A DNA stretch of 18,672 bases from Clostridia bacterium. GTDB taxonomy: Bacteria > UBA6262 > WVXT01 > JAUXBS01. The stretch's first letter is position 1. Each line of letters opens with the position of its first letter. Shown piece by piece: positions 1 through 9,300 of the stretch. A program made the position numbers and the translations under genes. The stretch is taken from assembly GCA_030618495.1 (NCBI GenBank), contig JAUXDE010000021.1, positions 1 through 18,672 on the forward strand. The letters are read 5' to 3'. The notes below the pieces were generated by a model that saw nothing but the letters and a program-made list of their open reading frames with translations, made no database searches and was not told the origin of the DNA.

Positions 1-2215
1 TTTTGTCGCTGTCCCACATGTCACCATTATCCAATGCCAGCGCGGCAGGACTTGCCGCCACCAGGATTTTGTGTGCCGACTGCGTGTCCCCGTCATCAGG
101 GTCAGAGAATGTCCAGGAAAACTCCGGTGTTAAAGTGTTTATATTCGGCGGATTTACCTGTCCTTCACAAAGCGTAGACTGGGGAGCATACGGCATAGAA
201 TTATCCGCATATACCACAGGTTCCGGACTGTAATTAAGGTACCCTGACCTTATCAACACCAAGGCTGTCCCGGGTTCCTCTGCCGACCTTAATATAATCG
301 TGGCAATACCATTTACTGCCGTCTTCACGGTCGTTCCCAATAGCATCCCCGGGCCGTTAAGTGTAAACAGCACTTCTGGGGCGGTGGGAACAACGGTTCC
401 ATAAGCGTCGGTTATTATACCTGTAACCAATGCTGTACTTGTGCCGTCGGACGGCATAACAGATTCAGAAAGCGCGGGAGTTATCTTGTAAGCAACCGCC
501 GGGGTGGGTGAGATTATGGAAAGATCTCCCCAGTTACCGGTATCCGTAAGCGTTGTTAAATCATTCCAGTCCATGTACTGGTAACCGTCAGCCACTTCAT
601 CCCTGTCTCCTGCCGCGAGTTCAATCCCGATGTATTCCCTTGCTACCGGGATACCACCTATGGCTGACCAGGCCAGCGCCATCTCTATTGTATACCCCTG
701 ATCGGTATCCCCGTTATTATTCAATGTCCCGTCCAGAACTACCGCGCTCTGGAAATCAGCGCCGAGGCTCTCTCCAAAATCTTCCCTTGTATTATCCAGG
801 TTTACAATATAGCGGTGATCATCAGCTTCCTGCCAGGTTCCATGATTGTTCAGCCTGTCTATATATATTTCCAGGTTATCATCTTCCCATATATTAGCCC
901 CGCCCGAATTCAACATTGTATCCTTCACTTCATACGAGATGTACAGGTAAGTGCTATCCCACAAACTTTTCACTACAGCCGTGTTGTCCTTCGCTCCCCT
1001 GCCTGAATTATCAGCCATGCTGACAGGCCGGGCATGAAGAAATTCTGATATATCACCGTCTATAACGACGCCCCCGGCAGCTTCAAGGCTTACTATTTTA
1101 GGCTTTATCAGGAAATCACCGGTTTTTTCAAGCAACGGTTGGCTGGAACCCATATCATCCTGTCCCAGAGCCCACATAATAGTGCCCGGGAACTTCCGTT
1201 CCAATATGTATTCACATTTATACTGTGTGGCTTCAGGGTCATCATAGCAAACTATATTGTTACCATCGGTGTCCCATGCCACCTTACAATAGGCGTCCCA
1301 GTTGTTCGACCATCCATACCCGACAATATCAGAATAATCTATTTGTGTCCCCTGTCCATCCCAGCCGGCATTCAGGACACCGCCAACGCCATTGTATCTG
1401 TAGCCATAATATCCTAATCCCGTCAGCATTTTCTCTCTCGGGATTCCAAAAGCTGGCAGTCCATTGTACGCAGTTTCCTGAACTGCGGAATAATAACGCA
1501 TGCTTCTATTATATCCATGGTCAAATGCACTCTTATCCTGGTACAGTGGAGAATGATGCCCTGCATAATTCCAGGCCAAATCATAGGTCATTACATTAAA
1601 ATAATCCGTAAGCGGCTCTAAAGCAACCCAGTCATATCCTTCATTGGTCCATTGACTGGCTCCTATGTCCATTGTTAGAATATAATCGGTATTGGCTGCA
1701 GTAAGAGCCTGTCTTAATTCTGTAATAAACAGGGTATAATTATCCTTGTCCGCCAGCAGGGGATACTCCCAGTCTATATCAACCCCGTCATATTCATTGT
1801 TTACTATAAAATCTATTGTATTGCTTATGGCAGTTGCCCTTTTTACGGGATCGGCAGCTATGGAAGACCATGGGGATGGAGCCCCGGCGCCGCCAACCGA
1901 TATTATCATTTTAACACCGTTTGCATGCGCAGTGTCATTCAGTAACGGTTCAGGAACACCAGTTGGAAGGTCAAGTCCTCCGGAAGAAGTATAATTCATA
2001 AAGGCATGGGCTATGTGAGACAGGTTTTCATACTGGACATCAGCAGGGCCATATGTACCTCTTGTCCAATACATATAAAACCCCATTACAACATTATGTT
2101 TCTTCTGCGCCATTAAGCAGGTGTTTCCTGTGAAAAGAACAATAAGAACGATGATCACGGTTCTTAATTTCATCCAAATGTAATTATTATTAATTGTACT
2201 TTTAAATGTTCGCAT
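1..2215 (-). CDS. Secreted GH18 chitinase-like glycosidase, multidomain (3' end off window)
   Basis: This gene hydrolyses beta-1,4-GlcNAc-type polymers by family logic; the substrate (chitin, peptidoglycan or other) is not determined. I read 738 codons with no stop before the left edge. A hydrophobic signal peptide covers about residues 19-36 and ends ...LMA|Q. The GH18 barrel spans about residues 40-360. It shows the SVGG strand, the catalytic motif DGVDIDWEYP (D143, D146, D148, proton donor E150), MTYD at 209-212 and the late MWALGQDD strand, so the catalytic set looks intact. About 380-565 is a CBM9/DOMON-like domain (VIDGDISEF, WEDDNLEIYID). About 570-665 looks like a bacterial Ig-like domain, and an FN3-like domain begins near 675. 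I chose the ATG at 2213-2215 because AAAGGAG lies 8 nt upstream; the in-frame ATG at 2171-2173 has no ribosome binding site. It has its own promoter. Confidence 0.9.
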   Translation of the reverse strand, partial: MRTFKSTINNNYIWMKLRTVIIVLIVLFTGNTCLMAQKKHNVVMGFYMYWTRGTYGPADVQYENLSHIAHAFMNYTSSGGLDLPTGVPEPLLNDTAHANGVKMIISVGGAGAPSPWSSIAADPVKRATAISNTIDFIVNNEYDGVDIDWEYPLLADKDNYTLFITELRQALTAANTDYILTMDIGASQWTNEGYDWVALEPLTDYFNVMTYDLAWNYAGHHSPLYQDKSAFDHGYNRSMRYYSAVQETAYNGLPAFGIPREKMLTGLGYYGYRYNGVGGVLNAGWDGQGTQIDYSDIVGYGWSNNWDAYCKVAWDTDGNNIVCYDDPEATQYKCEYILERKFPGTIMWALGQDDMGSSQPLLEKTGDFLIKPKIVSLEAAGGVVIDGDISEFLHARPVSMADNSGRGAKDNTAVVKSLWDSTYLYISYEVKDTMLNSGGANIWEDDNLEIYIDRLNNHGTWQEADDHRYIVNLDNTREDFGESLGADFQSAVVLDGTLNNNGDTDQGYTIEMALAWSAIGGIPVAREYIGIELAAGDRDEVADGYQYMDWNDLTTLTDTGNWGDLSIISPTPAVAYKITPALSESVMPSDGTSTALVTGIITDAYGTVVPTAPEVLFTLNGPGMLLGTTVKTAVNGIATIILRSAEEPGTALVLIRSGYLNYSPEPVVYADNSMPYAPQSTLCEGQVNPPNINTLTPEFSWTFSDPDDGDTQSAHKILVAASPAALALDNGDMWDSDK

Positions 2216-2316
2216 ATATTATTCTCCTTTTACTCATTTTGCTATTTGTTCCCAAGGTTTATTTCACCATATTCTTTGACATATAAGCCACAACTAACTT
2301 TGTCGGAAACTATATA
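2216..2316 (-). promoter_or_regulatory. About 100-nt 5' leader of the GH18 gene, possible weak structure
   Basis: This is the predicted untranslated leader between the inferred start of transcription and the GH18 start codon. It holds a small dyad (CC-G-ACAA / TTGT-GG, one bulged G, AGTTAG loop) near 2289-2307. A longer-range pairing of GTTTCC with GGGAAC (one G-U pair) would enclose the first half. It matches no riboswitch consensus I could recall, including the c-di-GMP types sometimes found ahead of chitinases. The structure may be chance. Confidence 0.25.
2224..2230 (-). promoter_or_regulatory. Ribosome binding site of the GH18 gene
   Basis: Minus-strand AAAGGAG is followed after 8 nt by the ATG at 2215. 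It decides the start: the next in-frame ATG, 42 nt downstream, has only AT-rich sequence before it. Confidence 0.8.
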
Positions 2317-2322
2317 TTTATA

Positions 2323-2350
2323 ATTATACTACAAAAATTAGATTTGTCAA
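2323..2350 (-). promoter_or_regulatory. Consensus sigma-70-type promoter for the GH18 gene
   Basis: On the minus strand, TTGACA (2350-2345) is followed by 16 bases and then TATAAT (2328-2323). Both hexamers match the housekeeping consensus exactly; the spacer is one base under the usual 17. Transcription should begin near 2316, giving a leader of about 100 nt before the ATG at 2215. The very AT-rich DNA just upstream (2360-2452) could act as an UP element. This is the only strong promoter match I found in the window. Confidence 0.75.
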
Positions 2351-2359
2351 CCATTTTTG

Positions 2360-2452
2360 AAATTTTTAATTATACTATTTCAAATATTTATTTATTTAAA
2401 AAATTATATTATTATGAATATAAATAATTATTAATAAATTATATTATATATA
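2360..2452. other. 93-bp tract that is almost pure A/T
   Basis: Only three of these 93 bases are G or C (2375, 2381 and 2416). It lies between the stop of the TPR membrane protein (2486) and the -35 box of the GH18 promoter (2350). It holds no open reading frame of note and no GC-rich terminator hairpin. Likely roles are an UP element, an easily melted or curved segment, or a binding site for an AT-preferring nucleoid protein. The rest of the 2216-2485 gap holds only the promoter and leader described separately. Confidence 0.7.
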
Positions 2453-2485
2453 GCGCAATCGATTTTAAAACAGTTTTTATCCTTT

Positions 2486-4780
2486 TTACTGCTTATTCCT
2501 GTATTTACTAAGCCACTCTTTAACCTTATGCGCATCAGGAGTGTCCGGTTTCAGTGTAAGGTATTTACTCCAGGCGCGCGCTGTTTCCTCTTTCTGTCCC
2601 TTCTGCAGGTAAGCGATGCCGAGGTTGTAGTACCCACGAGCAAAATCCGGTTGTACCCTTACGGTTTCTTTTAATTCTGTTATCGTTCTGTCTATATCGC
2701 TTTTCGTGTACATTTCCGCAAGCTTTAAATGCGCCTTGAAATGGTCCGGGTTAATTCTTGTGGCTTCCTCAAGTTCCTTCAGGAACAGCTTCTTATTCTC
2801 CTGTTTCTCATACGTCAGCGCCAGTTCGTAATGGGTGTCCGCATCCCCGGGTTTCATCGCTATTATTTCCCTGTATTTAGCTTCCGCTTTTTCATATTCA
2901 CCGGTCAGGCTATAAAGATTTGCGAGGTTCACATGAGCGTGCAGGTAGTCCGGCTTTACCTGTATTGCTTTTTTATAAGCATCAGCGGCTTTTTCATTTT
3001 TCTTTTTTTTCCGGTAAACGTTGCCAAGGTTATTGAATGCTTCATAGAAGCGCGGGTTTATCAGTGTAGCCTGTTTGAATTCGCACTCGGCATTCCTGTA
3101 CTTTTCTATTGAATAGAAAAAAGAACCTTTTTTGAAGTTGTTGTCCTGGAAAAGTTTTAAATCCCTTTTTGGTTCTTTAATAAGCGAGTTAAAATCAACC
3201 GGGTTGTTCTTGATAACATCCGCATTTCCCGGAGTGTTCCTTATGAATATTGAGGCAATGTCGTCAAACCATACCAGTTTCCAACCGGCGTCCCCGTACA
3301 ATCCGGTAAGAAGTCTCCTTGATTCCATTGAATAATGAGTGAATAATGTATAGTTTATATCGTACTCATCAGCAATTTTATTAAAAGAACTGACATCCGT
3401 AAGCGATGATTTGTACCTGTCCATGAACTGCTGGCCGTACACTTCCCATCTTCCGTCAACGAAAACCTTCCTCTCGGGATTAAGCCGCCATATCAGGTAT
3501 CCCCCTATACAGTTGGCATTGAAGATATTTCCGGTCAGGTTATTCTTTAATATGAAATCAACCGCTTTTGCGGGGTAGAGCGATTTTGACATCCCAAGCC
3601 CAAATCTCTTGGCATCGTTTTTCCTTATGTAATAAGTGTTAGTTGAAACGTTTATAATCCATATTACTGACAGGATTATCATAAAAACGGCAAATACCGA
3701 TTGCTTTACATTAATGAATTTATTATGTTTCCTGGTAAATTCAATAATTTTATCGGAACCATTCCTGATGTTTATTATCGCAACAGGAGCTGCAATGAAA
3801 GCAAACAAGGACATGTTCCTTCTTGCCTTGACCGATATATAAAGAAACCCGAGGTAAAGTATTAAATATGTTATGTTTATTCTTTTTATATTCATTAGAA
3901 ACGACATGCCCGTAAGGGCTATCAACAATATGTAATAAAACCTGACTGATGATTCCCCGGATGCCGAAAATGACGGCTGCAATTCACCAACGGTTTTCAT
4001 CCAGGCATTTGCCCCTTCCCCGATTTCAGTGAAAAGCAGGAACGGGTAGGACACTCCCCTTATCCCGTAAGGATTGATAAAACACGTAGCCAGCATCAAT
4101 AGCATGATTATCAGCAGCTTGTTCCATTTAGCGCCCCAGATGTGGTTGTTTTGGCGCAATTTCAATATTCCGGCAATAAATCCGCCCGCCAGGTATGCAA
4201 GGACAATAATGAGCCCTATGATGAAAAGCCCGTGCATGTTTGCCCAGGCAAGCTGCAGTAAGGGCAGCAGCCATATCATTTTCGTTTCCTTATGGCTGTA
4301 ATTGTGCAGTATCAGGAAATACAATCCCGTGAAAAGAACCGTCGGCATTTCAGGCCTTACCAGGAACCTCTCCTGTGTAATCATGACGGCAGTAAACAAA
4401 AACAATGATGATGTTATCATGTCATTCTTCCTGGCTATTTTTAACAGGCAAACAAAGGCGAAAATAAAAACGATTATTCTTAACAGCTGTATTCCTGTTA
4501 TTCCTCCCATGCTGTATACCAGGTAAAGTATGACCTGAAAAAGCCAGTGCGAATCAAGATATTGATTCTCCGATGCAGTGTAGGAGAACATATCACAGGC
4601 GGGGACCCTGCAATTTTCCACTATCCATTGCCCTGCTTTGAGATGGAACCAGACATCAAATCCTGAAACTTCCCTTACAAGGAAAGTTATGAGCAGGAGG
4701 AATACCAGGGATATCAACATCCATCCCAGAATATTGTTGATAGTTTCTATTGAATTATTCTGCTTGTTCAGTGTTTTCAT
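2486..4780 (-). CDS. Polytopic membrane protein, GT-C-like, with C-terminal TPR domain
   Basis: The first 380 residues of 764 are a membrane domain with roughly ten hydrophobic segments (for example 19-36, 97-115, 184-206, 222-237, 281-296, 360-378). Its first outer loop carries DVWFHLKAG (42-50), then PACDMFSYTA and DSHWLFQV; WANMHGLF follows at 178-185. This pattern is familiar from uncharacterised GT-C-type membrane proteins, where an acidic residue in the first loop is often functional; no activity can be assigned from sequence. Residues 380-545 form a soluble part with GGYLIWRLNPERKVFVDGR. Residues 545-750 hold five to six TPRs (for example AFNNLGNVYRKKKKNEKAAD). It is the last gene of the unit and overlaps the metallopeptidase gene by 26 bases; AAGGA lies just before its ATG. 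No terminator hairpin is evident after it. Confidence 0.8.
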   Translation of the reverse strand: MKTLNKQNNSIETINNILGWMLISLVFLLLITFLVREVSGFDVWFHLKAGQWIVENCRVPACDMFSYTASENQYLDSHWLFQVILYLVYSMGGITGIQLLRIIVFIFAFVCLLKIARKNDMITSSLFLFTAVMITQERFLVRPEMPTVLFTGLYFLILHNYSHKETKMIWLLPLLQLAWANMHGLFIIGLIIVLAYLAGGFIAGILKLRQNNHIWGAKWNKLLIIMLLMLATCFINPYGIRGVSYPFLLFTEIGEGANAWMKTVGELQPSFSASGESSVRFYYILLIALTGMSFLMNIKRINITYLILYLGFLYISVKARRNMSLFAFIAAPVAIINIRNGSDKIIEFTRKHNKFINVKQSVFAVFMIILSVIWIINVSTNTYYIRKNDAKRFGLGMSKSLYPAKAVDFILKNNLTGNIFNANCIGGYLIWRLNPERKVFVDGRWEVYGQQFMDRYKSSLTDVSSFNKIADEYDINYTLFTHYSMESRRLLTGLYGDAGWKLVWFDDIASIFIRNTPGNADVIKNNPVDFNSLIKEPKRDLKLFQDNNFKKGSFFYSIEKYRNAECEFKQATLINPRFYEAFNNLGNVYRKKKKNEKAADAYKKAIQVKPDYLHAHVNLANLYSLTGEYEKAEAKYREIIAMKPGDADTHYELALTYEKQENKKLFLKELEEATRINPDHFKAHLKLAEMYTKSDIDRTITELKETVRVQPDFARGYYNLGIAYLQKGQKEETARAWSKYLTLKPDTPDAHKVKEWLSKYRNKQ

Positions 4781-6368
4781 TCTTCCTTTTGAGGTTTAAA
4801 AGCCAGCCCTGGATTTCAGTATCGTAAGGGGCAAGCATGCCGGTTACTTTAAACTCCCTTACCGCTTCTTCCTTATTCCCGAGATTGAAGTGGATTAATC
4901 CCATGCTCTTGTGTATCGCGGGATTGAAGGGATTAATATGGTTTGATTTCACATACGAGTTAAGCGCTTCTTCCAGCCTGTTCCTTGAAAACAGCAGGTC
5001 TCCAAGATTAGTGTGCGTGTTGGCGGAATTAGGGTTGTACTCGAGAGATTTCTTTAAGTTTTCTTCCGCGGATTCAAACTCACCCAAATCAAAGTACGTT
5101 TTGCCGATTTTATTGAGAATCACCGGGTTTACCGGATCAAGTTCCAATGCTTTTGCATATTCTATCAGTGCAACAGGGTACATTTTCTTCTTCCTGAATT
5201 TGTTCCCCAGTCTTACATACCCCCTTGCCTCAACTCCAACGTATTCATTGGTTTCGTTCACGTTTTCATCCTTCAATTTGAAATTATCCAGGACAGCGCC
5301 CTCAGTTGCCTGGAGGTTCTTGTCCCTGATAAATTGCTTCAGTTCTTTCAGAAATTTTATGCTTGAAACACCCAGTATCTTCTTGAACGCATTGTTTTCA
5401 TTTTTATTATCCATGAATTCTCTTACAAGCGATGCCAGTTTATTACTGCCGTAGGTGGATATTATATAGTCCACTCCTGCGCCTACCTCGGCAAACGCCA
5501 TGGAAACCTCCTTTTTGTTGTCAAGGTTGGGCATGCCGTTTTTCATTTTCTCAAATTCAACCCATTGGTTATCCTCAACCGCTTCCTTGAGGAGATTTTT
5601 AACTACAGGCACCAGGTAGAGCGATTCTTCGCTTCTCCATGTTGTTTCAAAGTACCTGGCTATACCTTCATTCAGCCACAGCGGTATGTCGGAACTTGCC
5701 GTGTGAAGTATCATGTAGTGCGTGAGTTCATGGACAATACTGTCAAGCCATCTGAAGCCGAATGCCAGACAGCGCGGCGAAACTATCATGTTCCTGTTGA
5801 ACTTGCATATGCCTATTGCGCCCGAAGCCTCTATCTGCTCTTTAGTAAGGGTTGAAGCGAAGTTGAAGTCCTCGCGCCTGGAATATATTTCCGCTATTAT
5901 TTTTCTGCCTGCCTTGAATCCAAGCATGTTCCCTATCTTTCTATACCCCTTTTCCAGCGCATCAAGCACGTAATACTTTAGTATTCTGTCCCGTGGATGG
6001 ACTCTTAGGATAAAATGCTCGCTTTCGTGTTCTTCGTAGGGTTTTAGAATATCCCCGGTTCCTTTTACGAATGCAAGGAGATTCTTCCTGTACATGTTAT
6101 ACGGATCGAGGTCGCATGCTTTACTGATATGTTTTATCGCCTCAGCATAGTTACCGCTGTAAAAATACGCAAAACCCATGAGCTCATATGACTTGGCATC
6201 CTGCGGATTTTCTTTTATTGCTTTCTCCGCAGATTCCATGGCCCCTTCCGTGTCCCACAGGGATAGCCGATCATACCCCGCGGTCCTGTAGGCCTGGGCA
6301 TGCAATAAGCCAACCGATAAAAACAGTATCGCAGGTAATAATAATATGCGGATTAATTTCCTTGTCAT
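4755..6368 (-). CDS. Secreted TPR protein with peptidase MA-type metallopeptidase domain
   Basis: This is a predicted periplasmic or surface zinc peptidase with TPR scaffolds at both ends, 537 residues. A signal peptide (1-24, ending LLHA|Q) is followed by TPR-like helices at about 27-95. The central domain at about 115-345 has HELTH at 213-217 and WLNEGIARYFE at 231-241. H213, H217 and E234 are the expected zinc ligands and E214 the general base, as in gluzincins of the peptidase MA type. At least three more TPRs follow at about 383-515. The tail is short and polar. The start lies one base past the stop of the DUF4175-like gene, with only a weak upstream purine stretch, so it is probably translated by coupling. 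Substrate unknown; the complete zinc site argues that it is active. Confidence 0.85.
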   Translation of the reverse strand: MTRKLIRILLLPAILFLSVGLLHAQAYRTAGYDRLSLWDTEGAMESAEKAIKENPQDAKSYELMGFAYFYSGNYAEAIKHISKACDLDPYNMYRKNLLAFVKGTGDILKPYEEHESEHFILRVHPRDRILKYYVLDALEKGYRKIGNMLGFKAGRKIIAEIYSRREDFNFASTLTKEQIEASGAIGICKFNRNMIVSPRCLAFGFRWLDSIVHELTHYMILHTASSDIPLWLNEGIARYFETTWRSEESLYLVPVVKNLLKEAVEDNQWVEFEKMKNGMPNLDNKKEVSMAFAEVGAGVDYIISTYGSNKLASLVREFMDNKNENNAFKKILGVSSIKFLKELKQFIRDKNLQATEGAVLDNFKLKDENVNETNEYVGVEARGYVRLGNKFRKKKMYPVALIEYAKALELDPVNPVILNKIGKTYFDLGEFESAEENLKKSLEYNPNSANTHTNLGDLLFSRNRLEEALNSYVKSNHINPFNPAIHKSMGLIHFNLGNKEEAVREFKVTGMLAPYDTEIQGWLLNLKRKNENTEQAE

Positions 6369-6369
6369 T

Positions 6370-9300
6370 TTACTCAGTCAGCCTCTTGTAATATTTCTTT
6401 ATTAAATCTTTATATATCTCGGGGTATTTTTCTTTCATGGCATCCATTATATCCTGCCGGAATTCCCTGGGCACCTGATAATCCTCGGCAGTGGGTATAC
6501 GTACCTTTCTGTCCCTGAAACCCATTCTGCCCCCCGGCAGGCTGCCGCCCCTAGGCTGCATGAAACCCGGCATGCCCTGCCCGTATTGCATTCCCATACC
6601 CATCTGCTTCATCATTCCCTTCATCTGGCTGCCAGCCGCCTGCAGTCCTTCCTTCCCCTGTGTCAGATGCTGGAGAGCCGATTGTTCACTTTCCATTGCC
6701 TGGGGCGTATCCCCTTCGGAAAGAGCATTACCGGCTTTGTTCATCTCAGATGAACCGTTTTTCATATTTCCCAATATATCAGGTCCTATTGCGGAAGTTT
6801 TCATTGAAAGTTTCCTGAGCCCCTGGTTCAGGCTGTCCGTCCTCTGGCGTAATCCATTCTGCTTATCGGAAAGTTCCCGTAGTTTTTCCATGTCGTCTTT
6901 TGACAGGAAGTTGCATCCTGAATTATTCGATTTTTCAAGTTTCTCAAGGATTTTCTTTTCAGTATCATATATCCAATTAAACTCATCAGAAACATCTTTC
7001 ATCCTGTTTTTCTTTTCACCGAAGGCTTTTAATATTTCCCTGCGTTTCTTCTCCCTTTCCTTCCTTTTTGGTTTTTTATTTTTCAGCAGAATTTCAAGCT
7101 CTGCTTCTTTTTCACTCGTCAGCCTGTTTTCTATAATGCTCAGGATAGTTCTTGAAGCGTCAAGTTTTACCAGGACATTCTTAATAAAGTCCTTTGCTTT
7201 CCTGGCGGGCGGATTTACCATGTCTTCAAAGGCCTTCTGCATGTCTTTAAGGGAATCTCTTGTTCTTGATGAAAACTTACTTCGAAGTCTTGGATACTCA
7301 AGTTTCCCTTTGACACCTCCAATCAGCTTCTTTGTCCTTGATATTACTTCTTTTTGCAGTTCAGACAGTTCTTTTAGGATTTTTTCCTGTTGTTTCATAA
7401 GTTCTTCCATCATTTTTTCATCATAGCCCGCGGTTTCTTCAATGATTTTCTCCTGTTCCTCGATTATACCATCAAGTTCCTTCATGAATTCATCGGTCTC
7501 TTTTGAAAGCGAATCAAGCTCTGACGACGGGACATTGCTTGCCGCTTCCATAAGGGTGTCCATCATTTCCGAAAGCATGTCAAGCAGCTGCTGCGTTCTC
7601 GCAAGCGCGGAATCAATATTTCCTGCGGCCATGTCCTTTTGAAGTTCTTCCATGAGATTGCCCATCTCTCCGACATCCATATCCTTTATTGAATCCTGGT
7701 TAACGAACTCTTCCGGTAATTCCTGGGGCATATCCTTTAACGCTTTCTGAAGTTCATTCATCAAGTTCGATATCTCAGAAAGCGTTTTAGAAAGCTGTTC
7801 AAGTTTTTCCTTGTCCGCTTTACCCGCCAGTTCCTCAAGCGCCCGGGTAAAATCCGTCTGCTTATCTACCATCTCGTGGGCAACGTCCATGAGGTCATTC
7901 ATCTTCTGGTTCTGCAGTATATCTTCAGAAAGAAGCGCCATCTTTTCAAGTTCATCTATGATTTCCTGCTGTGTTTTAATTGCCCCGCCGGCGCGGCTGC
8001 TTCTTGACTGGGCGTCCCGCGCTTGTTCTGCGCCGGTTATTTCATTAACGGCCTGTTTCATTTTTCCACTTTCCAATAATCTTATATGGCCCGTAATATT
8101 CTTATATTCAGTGTAAGTCCTCCAGTCAACCAGGGGGTCATTTTCCATCCTCGGGAAAAGTTTTTCAATTAAGTCAACCAGGTCTCCGGCTCCTTCCCTG
8201 ACGCCTTTCTGTCTCTCCTTTGAATCCTTTAACTTTTCAAGCGAATCCGCGGTTTTTGCTTTTTCCAGTGCATCCTTTGCCATTATCTGGTCGCCCAGAA
8301 GGTTCATCAGCCTGTCCCTGAAATCCGCAAGACCTTCTTCTATTTCCCTGTGTTCCTTTTCATAACTGAAAACCTCAATGTAGAAAGTTCTGCTCACTCC
8401 CTTGTTGGGCCCTGAAATCAGGTCATTATCACTTACCTCTATATAGTAACTAAGAATATCTCCCGGCCTTAAACTCAACTTCCCCATGTCCCATTCATAA
8501 TTCACAATTTTCATTTCAACGGCCGGCTTGAACCTCTTAATGGTTAACCTTTCAGGTTCAAAGTCGGACAATTCCGATTTCTGATAAACAAGTTCAACCT
8601 TCTTAACTCCGAAATCATCTTTCACCTCACAGGCAATGTCAATTACGCTCTCCTGGGATACAACGAGGTCCATGTCAGGCGCAATCATCTTTACCCCGGG
8701 TTCCTCATCCTTCAATATCGTTATCCTGTGCCGTACGGGGTCCTCATTCATGTATCCCAGGCTGTCCTCAACCGTAAGGCTGTACTCCTCTTCCCCAGTA
8801 AGCAGTAGTGAACTCTCCAGTTCAATACCCTTTCTTATTTTAACCGGGAAACGCTTACCGTCATTAGTGACAAGAAAACCCTTTTTAATGCTCTTGTTTG
8901 CCCTGGCGGATATTTTAACCTTAGTTCCATACAGCGCTTCTATATCTCCGTTAGTGTTTTCAACAATTCTTTCAGAAATTCCCGCATATGAAGGGTAGTG
9001 ATATACCAATGATATATCACCTATTTCCGGCAGTGTTATTACTTTCACCGAATAAACCGGTGACTGCGCATTACTCCACTTAACGAAGTATTCCATGTCG
9101 GAAGACAGGTTTTCAAATTCATGGATGTATTTCCTTTGTCTTTTCCCTTCTTCCTGCTCTTTCAGGGCATTCATTCGCATACTATTCCAAGCCCCGCCGG
9201 TTTCCCGGTAACTTATGAAAGCCTTTCCCCTTCTTTCCTGGATAATCACTTCAACCTTGAGGTTTTTTCCGGACATTATCTCGATATCTCCCGGCAATAC

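Noticed and set aside
553-1599. Several overlapping plus-strand open frames of 63-124 codons
   Set aside because: All are antisense to the GH18 gene, whose minus-strand frame is open and gives recognisable domains throughout.
2453-2485. Possible terminator after the TPR membrane protein gene
   Set aside because: Only an AAAACTGTTTT-type dyad is present, with no GC stem; too weak to call.
4837-5454. A 205-codon plus-strand open frame
   Set aside because: Antisense shadow of the TPR part of the metallopeptidase gene, which has a signal peptide, zinc motif and repeats on the minus strand.
6491-7426. A 311-codon plus-strand open frame, rich in Ser, Phe and Leu
   Set aside because: It is antisense to the Glu/Lys/Met-rich helical part of the DUF4175-like protein. 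Its composition is what the reverse strand of GAA/AAG-type codons gives. No ribosome binding site and no domain.
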